A stretch of 64,000 nt of DNA from Nocardia vaccinii NBRC 15922 (GCF_001613305.1 NZ_BDCC01000044.1:1-64000), one strand, 5' to 3'. Counted from the first letter of the stretch, positions 42,966 through 51,950 are shown. Program-made: numbers and translations. The notes: a model not told the origin generated them from the letters alone.

Positions 42966-43712
42966 ATGTCGGCACAAGGTGCGGGCGCGGAGCAGGGGCT
43001 GCGCGTACAGCGTGTGCAGGCCGCCTACCGGCAGGTCGCCGATCAACTCAAGGACCGGATCGTCGGCGGGGAACTCGGGCCCGGAACCCGGCTGCCCAGC
43101 GAGTCGGAGCTGTCGCGGATGTTCGGCGCCAGCCGCAGCACGATCCGCGAGGCGCTGCGCCTGCTGGCGAGTCAGAACCTGATCAGCACCACCAGGGGCG
43201 TCACCGGCGGTAGCTTCGTATCCTCCCCCGATGTCGCATCCATCGCCGAAAACCTCAGTGGCTCACTGGGTCTGCTGGTCAACAGCCGCAATCTGACCGT
43301 CGCGCACCTGCTGGAGGCCCGGCTGATCCTCGAACCGTTCGCCGCCCGGTTGGCCGCTGAGCGCGCCGACGCCGAAACACTCGCCGAGTTGAAACACCTC
43401 ACGGCGAGCACCCACCAGATGGCCCCCGCCCGAGGTTTCGTCGTGCACTGGGACTTCCACGAGGGCCTCGTCGCCGCGACCGGCAATCCGCTGCTCGAGC
43501 TGATGTCTCAACCGATCAACGAGGTCCTGCGCGGCCACCTGCATCGCGACCGGATCGAACGCGCCGCCTGGGACGCGGTCGACCACGATCACGTCGGCAT
43601 CTACGAGGCCGTAGCGCGCGGCGACGGCGCCGAGGCCGAACGTCTCACCCGCGAACACCTCCTCGAACTCCGCGGGATCTACGAACAGATGGGCGAGCCC
43701 GCTCAGGAGTGA
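42966..43712 (+). CDS. GntR family regulator, FCD (FadR) subfamily
   Basis: A 248-residue regulator. The winged HTH (about 18-85) contains ERIVGGELxPGTRLPSESEL-like sequence and FGASRSTIREALRLLASQNL; the C-terminal FCD domain (about 105-238) keeps its metal-binding histidines (VHWDFHEGL, REHLLELR). FCD regulators respond to carboxylic acids. It lies at the end of the carboxylate cluster, divergent from mmgE/prpD; four matching ACATCAGA sites in the cluster's promoters make it the local regulator. ATG 42966 follows GGAAGG. Confidence 0.9.
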   Translation: MSAQGAGAEQGLRVQRVQAAYRQVADQLKDRIVGGELGPGTRLPSESELSRMFGASRSTIREALRLLASQNLISTTRGVTGGSFVSSPDVASIAENLSGSLGLLVNSRNLTVAHLLEARLILEPFAARLAAERADAETLAELKHLTASTHQMAPARGFVVHWDFHEGLVAATGNPLLELMSQPINEVLRGHLHRDRIERAAWDAVDHDHVGIYEAVARGDGAEAERLTREHLLELRGIYEQMGEPAQE

Positions 43713-43780
43713 CCCGCCAGATACCTCCGCGCCCCGGACGGCCCGGACTCGATATCCGCGGCTCGCGTGCGACCGCGCAT

Positions 43781-43831
43781 GGTATTGGAGAATTGCGTGA
43801 TGGTGGAATCAGGAGTAGCGGCATGAACGGC
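43781..43831 (+). repeat. Right copy of the direct repeat: XRE gene promoter, RBS and start
   Basis: The intact counterpart of 35813-35862. It contains AGGAG and the ATG (43823) of the XRE regulator. Similarity fades on both sides. The copies lie 8 kb apart and bracket the MFS-to-GntR block. Confidence 0.75.
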
Positions 43832-44656
43832 TCGGCGAACGTCCGCGTGAGCGCCGATGCCCGCAGGTCGCAAACCGCGGCCCGCCGCCGCGAACTCGGC
43901 ACATTCCTGCGCGCTCGGCGCGAACGCACCAGCCCCGCCGAGGTGGGACTGCCGGGTTCGGACCGCCGCCGCACCCCCGGTCTGCGCCGGGAGGAGCTCG
44001 CGGTGTTGTCGGGCGTCAGCACGACCTGGTACGCGTATCTGGAGCAGGGCCGCGATGTGAACCCGTCGGATCAGGTGCTCACCGCCATCGCCGATGCCTT
44101 GCGCCTGACCGGGGATGAGCGCGCCCACCTGCGCGCCCTGGCCGACGGCACAGCCGGGTCGGCTCCCCCGCCTCCCGTGGAGAACCTGTCCGCCGAGGTC
44201 GCCGCCATCCCCGCCCTGCTGTCCCCCGCCCCCGCGTACATCACCGGCGCCACCACCGACCTGCTGGCCTGGAATGACGCCGCGGCGGAATATTTCTCGG
44301 GCCTGATCGTGCAATCTGCTTCCGCCGCACCGAATCTCGCACGCTGGGTATTCCTCGACCCGGACGCCCGGCGAATCCTGCTCGACTGGACCGAGGTCGC
44401 CCAATCCGTTCTGGCCCGCCTGCGCACCAACGCCGGCCGCCATCCCGATGACGCCCGATTCGCCCGTCTGGCAGCCGAACTCCGCGAGGGCAGCGCGGAG
44501 GCGGCCGCCTGGTGGCCGCGCTACGACATCGCCACCAGCCATTCGGGGACGAAACGCCTGCACCATCACACGCTCGGGCCGCTCACTCTCACCCACGCGT
44601 CGTTCACCGTGACCGATGCTCCGGACCAGATCCTCGTCGTCTACTCCGTGCCCTGA
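43823..44656 (+). CDS. XRE family regulator with MmyB-like ligand domain
   Basis: A 277-residue XRE/MmyB regulator, paralogous to the one at 12476. The HTH has RRTPGLRREELAVLSGVSTTW and YLEQGRDVNPSDQVL; residues about 108-275 are the MmyB-like domain, with ITGATTDLLAWNDAAAEYF at its start. ATG 43823 follows AGGAG. Its promoter region has a near-copy behind the MDR gene at 34711, which suggests the two were once divergent neighbours and that the MDR gene may still be a target. Confidence 0.9.
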   Translation: MNGSANVRVSADARRSQTAARRRELGTFLRARRERTSPAEVGLPGSDRRRTPGLRREELAVLSGVSTTWYAYLEQGRDVNPSDQVLTAIADALRLTGDERAHLRALADGTAGSAPPPPVENLSAEVAAIPALLSPAPAYITGATTDLLAWNDAAAEYFSGLIVQSASAAPNLARWVFLDPDARRILLDWTEVAQSVLARLRTNAGRHPDDARFARLAAELREGSAEAAAWWPRYDIATSHSGTKRLHHHTLGPLTLTHASFTVTDAPDQILVVYSVP

Positions 44657-44676
44657 TCGCACCGGCGGACAAGACC

Positions 44677-45093
44677 TCAGGCCCCGGCAGCATCCGGATA
44701 GAAGCTGCGCCCCTGCGCCCCGCCCGATACCGACCACACTTCGACGATCTTCCCCTCCTCGAAGCGCAGGATGTCGGTGCCGCTGAGATTCAGCTCGCCG
44801 TCCGGTCCGGATCGGCGCGCACCATACGGCCGGGCGATCAAACCCGTTCGCGCACTGTCGATCTCGATGACGGGTACACCTTGCGTCTCGTAGCGCAGGC
44901 CCGGCCGCTCGGCCCGGAACCGCGCGATCTGTTCGACGAAGGTCCGCGGATCGTGAATCTCGTCGTAGACCGTGGCGCCGGGCTGGGCGTATCGCAGCGT
45001 CAGTTTCGGGGCCAGGATCTCCTGGCCGAGCGTGAGATCGCCACTCCACAGGGCCGTCCACTTGTCGAACAGCTCGATCGCGAAGTCTCGCAC
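44677..45093 (-). CDS. SnoaL-like / NTF2-fold protein
   Basis: A 138-residue single-domain protein of the SnoaL/NTF2 cone fold: an opening helix FAIELFDKWTALWSGDL, then PKLTLRYAQP and strands ending LRFEEGKIVEVWSVSGG. Such proteins act as small hydrolases, isomerases or binding proteins; no catalytic set can be fixed by eye. It is divergent from a PadR repressor, with an array of operator-like repeats in the 101-bp gap, and so is its likely target. Confidence 0.85.
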   Translation of the reverse strand: MRDFAIELFDKWTALWSGDLTLGQEILAPKLTLRYAQPGATVYDEIHDPRTFVEQIARFRAERPGLRYETQGVPVIEIDSARTGLIARPYGARRSGPDGELNLSGTDILRFEEGKIVEVWSVSGGAQGRSFYPDAAGA

Positions 45094-45113
45094 GATTCCT
45101 CCAATAGTATTAC

Positions 45114-45176
45114 TGATACAGTCTCATTGATACGGTCTCAATGAGACTAACATATAGTCTCAGCGATACGGTGTCA
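45114..45176. promoter_or_regulatory. PadR operator array
   Basis: Four related units in 63 bp: TGATACAGTCTCA (45114), TGATACGGTCTCA (45128), ATATAGTCTCA (45152) and CGATACGGTGTCA (45164). The first pair and last pair each have a 14-bp period (counting the third unit from 45150). GTCTCA-A-TGAGAC (45135-45147) is a perfect palindrome inside. The array spans the shared promoter of the SnoaL-like and PadR genes. Confidence 0.75.
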
Positions 45177-45194
45177 ACGGACAGGGAGACGCGG

Positions 45195-45767
45195 ATGCCC
45201 GAACTCGGACCGCAGGACCACGTCGTGCTCGGCCTCGTCGCACGCCACGGCCCGCTCACGCCGTACGAACTCAAGGCCAGGGTCGAAGAGAGCGTCGATT
45301 ATTTCTGGCCGGTCCCGCACGCGCAGCTGTACCGGATCCCCGCGCGCCTGGCCGAGCAGGGATTGTTGCGCGAGGAAGCCGAGGAGACCGGCCGTCGCCG
45401 CCGGGTGTTCCACCTGACCGACGCGGGCCGCGAAGAACTCGAACGCTGGCTCTCCGAACCGAAGTGCCCACCCGCCGAGACCCGCGACCCGGCCCAACTC
45501 AAACTCTTCTTCGCCGACCTCGGTGCACCGCGGGACGTGATCGCCCTGGCCAACGACCAGGCCGCCCAGCACCTGCGCTGGCTCGACCTGTACCGCACCC
45601 TCCAGGCCGAGATCGACCCGAAGGACAGCATCCGCGCCGAATCCCGTTCCCGCATCCTCGAACTCGGCATCAAACACGAACAGGCCTACGTCGATTTCTG
45701 GGAAGCCCTGGCGCGCGACCCCGTCCGCTCCCCCTCGCCGGCACCCGACCCGGACACGGGCCCCTGA
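45195..45767 (+). CDS. PadR family transcriptional regulator
   Basis: A 190-residue PadR repressor of the longer (Vir/s2) subclass. The winged HTH covers about residues 5-85, with VVLGLVARHGPLTPYELK, the DYFWPVPHAQLYRIPARL recognition region and RRRVFHLTDAGREELERWL wing; the C-terminal helices (about 95-175) dimerise. ATG 45195 follows GGGAGA. Divergent from the SnoaL-like gene across a repeat array, so it probably represses both and is released by a phenolic or similar ligand (inferred). Confidence 0.9.
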   Translation: MPELGPQDHVVLGLVARHGPLTPYELKARVEESVDYFWPVPHAQLYRIPARLAEQGLLREEAEETGRRRRVFHLTDAGREELERWLSEPKCPPAETRDPAQLKLFFADLGAPRDVIALANDQAAQHLRWLDLYRTLQAEIDPKDSIRAESRSRILELGIKHEQAYVDFWEALARDPVRSPSPAPDPDTGP

Positions 45768-45890
45768 CCGCACAACATCGGCAGATCCACCACGCGTACG
45801 AACCGAGCCCGGCGTCCACCGATGAATTCCACGGGCCAGCGGCGTCTACCCCTACAACCCGCACGCTGTGGACCCGTCAGGGAGGACTCA

Positions 45891-46577
45891 ATGAGCACCG
45901 AAGCACTGCCGCCCGTCGTCGACGCCGAGACCTGGCAACGCGAACTCGACGCGCTGCGCATCCGGGAGAAGGCCGCGACCCGCGAACTCGACGCGATCGC
46001 CGCCCAGCGCCGCCGCTTGCCGATGGTCGAACTGCCCGATTACACCCTCGAGGGGGAACAGGGCCCGATCCGGCTGGCGGACATCTTCGAGGGCAGATCG
46101 CAGCTGATCGTCTACAACCACATGTGGTTCGAGGGCGAGCAGTGGCAGTGCCCCGGCTGCACCGGATTCACCTCGCAATTCACGCGTCTGGAGTTCCTGG
46201 ACAACTATGACGCCCGTTTCGTCATCGTCACCCAGGGCCCGATCGACGAGGCCCTGGCCTACAAACGCCGCGTCGGCAACAAGATGCCCTGGTACTCCAC
46301 CGCCAACAGCCCGTTCGGCGCCGCCGTCGGCGCACCCCCGAACAGCGGCTTCGCGGTGAACGTCTTCCTCCGCCACGGCGACACCGTCTACCGCACCTGG
46401 CACACCGACGGCCGCGGCACCGAACAACTCGCCCACACCTTCCCGCTCATCGACATCCTCCCGTACGGCCGCCAGGAAGAATGGCAGGACTCCCCCGCGG
46501 GCTGGCCCCAATCCCCCACCTACACCCGCTGGTCCAGCGCCCAGGACATCGCCGCCGTCTATGGCGAGCCGGACTGA
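45891..46577 (+). CDS. DUF899 (thioredoxin-like) family protein
   Basis: A 228-residue DUF899 protein. The family core is clear: an N-terminal helix with AATRELDAIAAQRRRLPMVE, then DIFEGRSQLIVYNHMWF and a CPGC motif (Cys87, Cys90) placed like a thioredoxin active site, and a C-terminal TYRTWHTDGRGTEQL block. The function of DUF899 is not established; the fold suggests a redox role. ATG 45891 follows GGAGG. The gene follows padR by 123 bp and may be transcribed with it or alone. Confidence 0.88.
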   Translation: MSTEALPPVVDAETWQRELDALRIREKAATRELDAIAAQRRRLPMVELPDYTLEGEQGPIRLADIFEGRSQLIVYNHMWFEGEQWQCPGCTGFTSQFTRLEFLDNYDARFVIVTQGPIDEALAYKRRVGNKMPWYSTANSPFGAAVGAPPNSGFAVNVFLRHGDTVYRTWHTDGRGTEQLAHTFPLIDILPYGRQEEWQDSPAGWPQSPTYTRWSSAQDIAAVYGEPD

Positions 46578-46703
46578 GAGCCGGACCGCCGGCCGGCCGA
46601 ATCCGAGAGCCGTGATCGAATCGGGGTCATCACCCCCGTTCTATGAATGGTTACCGGTGGGCACTACTGTGAGCGGCGTCTCGTCGAGTCACCAGGAGTG
46701 CCG

Positions 46704-47600
46704 ATGCGTGGGATCCGCGGAATTGCCCGCCTCATATCCGTTCTCGCCGGGACGGTGACACTGGGGGCGGCCGCCGCCCTGGTCCCGGCCGGCGGCTCCG
46801 CGGCGGTGCCGAGGTTCGACCACATCGTGCTGGTGATGTTCGAGAACGCCGGATTCGATTCGATCATCGGCAGCTCCCGCGCGCCCTACTTCAACCATCT
46901 CGCCGACAACGGCGCGCTCTTCACCGACGCGCATGCGGTGACCCACCCCAGCCAGCCGAATTACCTCGCCTTGTTCTCCGGCGGGACGCAGGGCGTGACC
47001 GATGACAGCTGCCCGCACAACCTCACCGGGCCGAACCTGAGCACCGAACTCGTCGCGACCGGACGCTCCTTCACCGGATACGCCGAGTCGATGCCGACGC
47101 CCGGCTACACCGCGTGCACCGGCAGCAACGGCCGATACGCCCGCAAACACAACAGCTGGGTGGACTTCGCCGACGTACCCGCGGCCGCGAACCAAACCTT
47201 CGCCGCCTTCCCCCGCGACTACTCGCGCCTGCCCACGATCTCGTTCGTCAGCCCCGACATGTGCGACGACATCCACGACTGCCCCGTCGCCACCGGCGAC
47301 ACCTGGCTGCGCAACAACCTCGGCTCCTATGCGGACTGGGCCAAGGCCAACAACAGCCTCCTGGTTGTGACCTTCGACGAGGACGAAGGCACCCACGCCA
47401 ACCACATCCCCACCATCTTCTACGGCGCGGGCATCACCTCCGGCCGATACAACCAGCGCATCGACCACTATTCGGTGCTGCGCACCCTCGAAGACGCCTA
47501 CGCCCTCCCACCCCTCGGCGAATCCACCCACGCCGCCCCGGTCGGCGATATCCGGGGCCCCACTCTCGGCGGCCTCCCCCTGCCGACCGGCTCACACTGA
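46704..47600 (+). CDS. SapM-like secreted acid phosphatase
   Basis: A 298-residue exported phosphatase with a Sec signal peptide (about 1-34, cleavage near GSAA). Through the mature region it follows M. tuberculosis SapM (Rv3310, about 299 residues): the blocks THPSQPNYLALFSGGTQG (80-97), KHNSWVDFADVP (148-159), HD (191-192) and NNSLLVVTFDEDEG (216-229) all have clear counterparts in order. SapM removes phosphate from phosphatidylinositol-3-phosphate and other substrates and blocks phagosome maturation. ATG 46704 follows AGGAG. The match was made from memory of SapM. Confidence 0.85.
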   Translation: MRGIRGIARLISVLAGTVTLGAAAALVPAGGSAAVPRFDHIVLVMFENAGFDSIIGSSRAPYFNHLADNGALFTDAHAVTHPSQPNYLALFSGGTQGVTDDSCPHNLTGPNLSTELVATGRSFTGYAESMPTPGYTACTGSNGRYARKHNSWVDFADVPAAANQTFAAFPRDYSRLPTISFVSPDMCDDIHDCPVATGDTWLRNNLGSYADWAKANNSLLVVTFDEDEGTHANHIPTIFYGAGITSGRYNQRIDHYSVLRTLEDAYALPPLGESTHAAPVGDIRGPTLGGLPLPTGSH

Positions 47601-47879
47601 TCACCTCCGCTTCAGCTCACCAGTGCATCAGCGCACCCGAGTTCCATTCCACAGCACAGTAATCCGATGCACCGGTGTCGAACCATCTTGTGGTCCACGG
47701 CAATCAGGTCCGCCCGAACTCCGACGGCCGAGCACCGATGCGAAACGCATTGGACGACATCGCATTCCAGACACGTACAGCTCCCGGAAAGACGCGGGCC
47801 GAGTCCCGATGAGCCGGACCTGCCGAGAATTCCTCTGGCAGATCGCGGTGGATCCGGTTGCGGCCGTGATGACCTCAGG

Positions 47880-50800
47880 TCACCGGGCTCCTCGGCCGGC
47901 CTCGAGCAACCCCAGCTGCCGCAGGTCGGTCACGTACTTGTCGATCAACGGCTCGGTCAGGTGCGGCACGTCCTGGGTTCGGTCGATCGCGACGGATTGC
48001 ACCGCGGAGCGGAACTTTTCCGCGGGCATGGGGGTTTTCGGCATCGGCGCCGCGGGCCGGGCATAGGCGCTCAGCAGCGGTAGCACGGAGTTCTTCCGCT
48101 GGTTCTCCGGCAGCGCCCGCAACGCCGCCTCGAATCTGCTCAGCCACTCGTCGTAGTCGTCGATCCGGTCGATCCGGTTGCCCGCCGCACTGAGCCAGTC
48201 GACGAACGTGTCCAGGGAAATTCCGTCGTCGTAGGTGTTGAGCACGTTGTAGGTGCGGTATTCGTCGGTGATGTCCCTGCCCAGGGCGGTGATCGCGGCG
48301 GCGGTGAAGTCTGCCGGTAGTCCGTCGTAATGGGCGCGCTGCGGGTTACCGGCCGGGTCGAGCTGATAGAAGGACCGGGGCGCGATATGGGTCGTCACCA
48401 GACTCAAGACCAGGCGCGTGAACATATCGGTCACGTTGACCTGGCCGGAGTAGCGGCTGTGCGCCAAGATCATGTCCGACCGGAATACCGCTACCGGCAA
48501 CCCACACAGATCGTGCGCCCGGCGCAGCAGCACCTCTCCGGCCCACTTGCTGGTCGCGTACCCGCTGGCATACGAAGTACCCAGGGAACGGGCAGGGCTG
48601 GCCGCGCGCACGTCCGCGTCCTCGCCGATGAACCCGCCGTCGGGCAGTGCGGTCACCGCCACCGTCGAGATGAAATCGATCGCCTTGAGCCGCTTGGTGA
48701 TTGCCAGCTCGATGATTTCGGCGGTACCCACCACGTTCGGGCCGAACAGCTGGCTGTAGGGCAGCACGTGGTTGACCATCGCGGCCGCGTGCACGATCAG
48801 GTCCACCGACTCGGTCAGGCGATTCCAGGTGCGGGTATCGAGGCCGAGGTGGGTCGCGCCCACGTCACCGACGAGGACCTCGAGATGTTCATCGGCCAAG
48901 GCGCGAAAGCGGGCGGACAACTCCGCGTCCCCGCTGTCGATCGCGGCCTCGATGCGCTGCCGCGCTGCGATCGGGTCGGCGCCACGGGCCAGGCAGATCA
49001 GCGTTCCCCCGACCTTCGCCAGCCGTTCCAGCCACTCCAGGCACAAGAAGCGACCCAGATACCCGTTGGCGCCGGTGAGAAGGACGGTGGTCACCGAACC
49101 GGTCGGCGCGGCGAGCGTGGGTGCGGCAGCCAATGTCTCCGCGTCGATGAACTTGTCCAGCGTGAGGTCGGCCGCGTGCGCGACGGTGGCGTCGCGGCCG
49201 TGCACCGAGGTGAACGTGGGCCGCGCCGAAGCCGAAGTGCGCTCGCCGTCAACGTAATCCGCGATAGTGGCCAGCGTGGCCGTGGGACCGATGATCGTCT
49301 GCACCGGCACCTCGATGTGATAGATCTGCTCCAGCAGCGAGCCGAAGGAGAAGGCCGAGAGCGAATCACCGCCGAGCTCGATGAATTTGGCATCGGCCGG
49401 CATGCCCGCTCCGGCAGCCTCGGAGCCGAGCGTTACGAGAGCGGCCCGCCGGACGGTTTCGATCGTCGGAAGTTCCCGGGCGTCGGCACGCAGCTCATCG
49501 ATCCGGTTCTCTTGTCCCGCAGCGATGTCGGCGTACATCGCGTTCAACCGTTCGCCGTAGCGGGCCTTCAGCGCCGGGCGCAACAGCTTGCCGATCCCCG
49601 ACAGCAGGCCGTTCGCACGGGTGAACGGCTCGGACTCCAAGAGGAACTCTCGCGGGATCTCATAGCCGTTGAGGCGATTCTCGGTTGCGATGTGCTGCAA
49701 CGACTCCGAGATCAACGTGCGGGCATCACCGGCTCCGATCGCGTCCTGGTTCGGGACGACCACCGCCAGCAGGAACGATTGTTCGCTGCTGCCGTAGACG
49801 AATATCTGCCGAATGTACGGGCTGGCAGAGTATTCGGCCTCGAGCTTGGACACCGCGACGAACTCGCCTTGCGAAAGTTTGATGACGTTATTGCTGCGAT
49901 CGAGATACACCAGGTGATCGGGGGCGGTCTCCGCCATGATGTCGCCGGTCTTGTAGAAACCGTCCTCGTCGAATATCTCGGCCGTCAGCTCCGGATGCTT
50001 GTAGTACCCGGGAATCAGGCTGGTCGACTTCAGGTACAGCTCGCCGCGCGGATGCGGCCGGTCGGTGGTGAGGTACCCGAGTTCGGGAACGTCGACGAGC
50101 TTGTAATCGGTCACCGGTGGACGCATGATAGTTCCGCTGCGCATGATTCCGCCGGCGTTCTCCGTCGAGCCGTAGCCGTCGCTGACCGGACAGTCGAGCA
50201 GGGACTCCATGAAAGTGTGCATCTGCGTCGACAGCGGTGCGCTGCCACACATCGCCGACACCACGCGGCCACCGAGAAAGTCTTGCCGCAGTTCGGATTT
50301 CACCGCGTCCTCCAGAATGTCGAGACTCTGCCCGCCGACCGTCGACTGATCGAGCTCTCTGCGGTAACGCCGAAAGATCATGTCGCACACCCGCGGAACG
50401 AGATTGAGCGCGGTGGGGCGGACCAGCCCGATATCCTCGAACAAGGTGGACATGTCGCTCTCGGCGGCGAAATATCCGATACCGCCGGCGGACAGCGTGC
50501 TGATCAGCCACGCCAGCCCGTACACGTGACTCAGCGGCATGTACTGCAGGTGAATCGCTGGGATCTGGATGCCGATATCGAGCGACGGGCTGTGCGGGCG
50601 CAGCCACAGCCGCGAGACCAGGTCGGCGGTGTACATCGCCCCTTTGGGCGTGCCGGTGCTGCCCGAGGTGTAGATCAAAGTGGCCAGTGGGTCCTCGCCC
50701 GCCGCGGGGGCGAACGCAGGCGCCTGCGGTAGTCCGCGCCCGGCATCCAACTCCTGCCGCAGCGGTATCACGTCCACCGCGCGACCAGCGGCGGCCAATC

Positions 50801-51422
50801 GCATCGTGGCCGACCGGAAACGCTCGTGCTGCTCATCGTCATCGCTGCGGTAGTCGAAGACCACCAACCGCTCGACCGAGGAAGCGCCGAGCACCACGTC
50901 GACCGCGATGTCCACCGATTCGATGCTGGCCGCGAAGATCCGCGGCTCGGTCTCGGCGGCGATGGGCGCCAGCCGGGCGGCGGTCGAACTGGTCTGCAAC
51001 GGTACGAATACGGCGCCCAAGCGGATGCACGCCAGGTCGATCAGCGTGTAATCGATGCTGGTGAAGCCCAGCACGGCGACGAAATCCCCGGCCCGAAAGC
51101 CACTGGACCGCCACGAGTTGGCCAACGCGATGACCCGGTCACGCAACTGGCCGTAGGTGATCGTGTCGAAGCCCGACAGCAGCGTAGTGCTCTGGAGTCC
51201 GGTGGCCTCGCCCCGCGTCACCTCACGCGCGCGCTGCCCCAACGCCGGCCGCTCGGCGTAGCCATTCAGGTACTCCTCCACCACTTCCCACAGCCCGAGC
51301 CCCGGCCGTTGCGCGGCCTCGACTACTTCCGGCAGTGGCGCCGCGGCCCGAAATTGCGGATCGGTCGCGTACAGATGGTCGACTCGGCGGGTCAACCGCT
51401 GGAATCGCTCGGTTTCATCCAT
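47880..51422 (-). CDS. car: Carboxylic acid reductase
   Basis: A 1180-residue modular enzyme, the length of Nocardia CAR (about 1174). The adenylation domain (about 1-650) has TSGSTGTPKG (252-261), DGYGSTENAG (415-424) and the hinge LSQGEFVAVSKLEAEY. The carrier domain has GGDSLSA with the phosphopantetheine serine at 687. The reductase domain begins at TGANGYLGR (783-791) and has catalytic Tyr955 and Lys959. It activates a carboxylic acid with ATP, loads it as a thioester and reduces it with NADPH to the aldehyde. It needs a phosphopantetheinyl transferase, not in this window. ATG 51422 follows GAGGA. Confidence 0.97.
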   Translation of the reverse strand: MDETERFQRLTRRVDHLYATDPQFRAAAPLPEVVEAAQRPGLGLWEVVEEYLNGYAERPALGQRAREVTRGEATGLQSTTLLSGFDTITYGQLRDRVIALANSWRSSGFRAGDFVAVLGFTSIDYTLIDLACIRLGAVFVPLQTSSTAARLAPIAAETEPRIFAASIESVDIAVDVVLGASSVERLVVFDYRSDDDEQHERFRSATMRLAAAGRAVDVIPLRQELDAGRGLPQAPAFAPAAGEDPLATLIYTSGSTGTPKGAMYTADLVSRLWLRPHSPSLDIGIQIPAIHLQYMPLSHVYGLAWLISTLSAGGIGYFAAESDMSTLFEDIGLVRPTALNLVPRVCDMIFRRYRRELDQSTVGGQSLDILEDAVKSELRQDFLGGRVVSAMCGSAPLSTQMHTFMESLLDCPVSDGYGSTENAGGIMRSGTIMRPPVTDYKLVDVPELGYLTTDRPHPRGELYLKSTSLIPGYYKHPELTAEIFDEDGFYKTGDIMAETAPDHLVYLDRSNNVIKLSQGEFVAVSKLEAEYSASPYIRQIFVYGSSEQSFLLAVVVPNQDAIGAGDARTLISESLQHIATENRLNGYEIPREFLLESEPFTRANGLLSGIGKLLRPALKARYGERLNAMYADIAAGQENRIDELRADARELPTIETVRRAALVTLGSEAAGAGMPADAKFIELGGDSLSAFSFGSLLEQIYHIEVPVQTIIGPTATLATIADYVDGERTSASARPTFTSVHGRDATVAHAADLTLDKFIDAETLAAAPTLAAPTGSVTTVLLTGANGYLGRFLCLEWLERLAKVGGTLICLARGADPIAARQRIEAAIDSGDAELSARFRALADEHLEVLVGDVGATHLGLDTRTWNRLTESVDLIVHAAAMVNHVLPYSQLFGPNVVGTAEIIELAITKRLKAIDFISTVAVTALPDGGFIGEDADVRAASPARSLGTSYASGYATSKWAGEVLLRRAHDLCGLPVAVFRSDMILAHSRYSGQVNVTDMFTRLVLSLVTTHIAPRSFYQLDPAGNPQRAHYDGLPADFTAAAITALGRDITDEYRTYNVLNTYDDGISLDTFVDWLSAAGNRIDRIDDYDEWLSRFEAALRALPENQRKNSVLPLLSAYARPAAPMPKTPMPAEKFRSAVQSVAIDRTQDVPHLTEPLIDKYVTDLRQLGLLEAGRGAR

Positions 51423-51950
51423 GATTCCTCGCCTTCTGAAGGTGTCCGTGCCCATCGGTCCGACGCGTCGAGTCACCGCGTCGACTCGCTCCGGCCAACA
51501 ACCGCCTCGCCAGTTAGCTCACTGATCGCCACATAGGAGTTCCAGAGCGGCCAACCTCCCCGAACCCGGTCGCGCCCGGAGCCCGACAGCCTGTCCACTG
51601 TCGCGCCAAGCACGAGTTCAGAGCAGTTACGGCTCACATCCAGTGAAGCTCTGCCGAGCCCCCTCTTCAATAGGCAGAGGCCATGACCAGCAGATAGCTG
51701 GATCGACCGCGCACGCGAAGCACCACCCATCCGCCGGGGCGAATGCGACCTGATTCACGAAGTCTTCCGGCGGGGCGGGGCGGATGTGGCAGCGGAGTGG
51801 TGAACATCATCGCCGCCCGAACTGTCTCCATCTCGCGGTGACATCCAGCATCTGAAATGGGACCTGCGACACCAGTTCGTGAAATGTCGTCGCCCTACCG
51901 TCGAAGGTGTACGAGCCGCACGGCAGGCGCCGCGACAGGAGGAGCACATC
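51423..51950. other. 528-bp region between car and a small membrane peptide gene
   Basis: It holds the car promoter. Open frames here (for example 51473-51730 minus) have no ribosome binding site or recognisable content. I see no RNA gene or strong repeat. Confidence 0.4.

Noticed and set aside
35813..43831. Classic integrative element with att sites
   Set aside because: No integrase, excisionase, tRNA target or conjugation gene is seen; the repeat copies also differ by 7 of 43 bases, so only an old insertion or recombination is proposed.
45114..45176. Considered as a short CRISPR-like repeat array
   Set aside because: Units are 11-13 bp with almost no spacer and lie in a promoter; they fit operator repeats.
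48330..50732. 800-codon plus-strand frame over car
   Set aside because: Antisense shadow; lacks a ribosome site and any domain, while car is complete.
51473..51730. 85-codon minus-strand frame upstream of car
   Set aside because: No ribosome binding site, no recognisable content, and it overlaps the likely car promoter.
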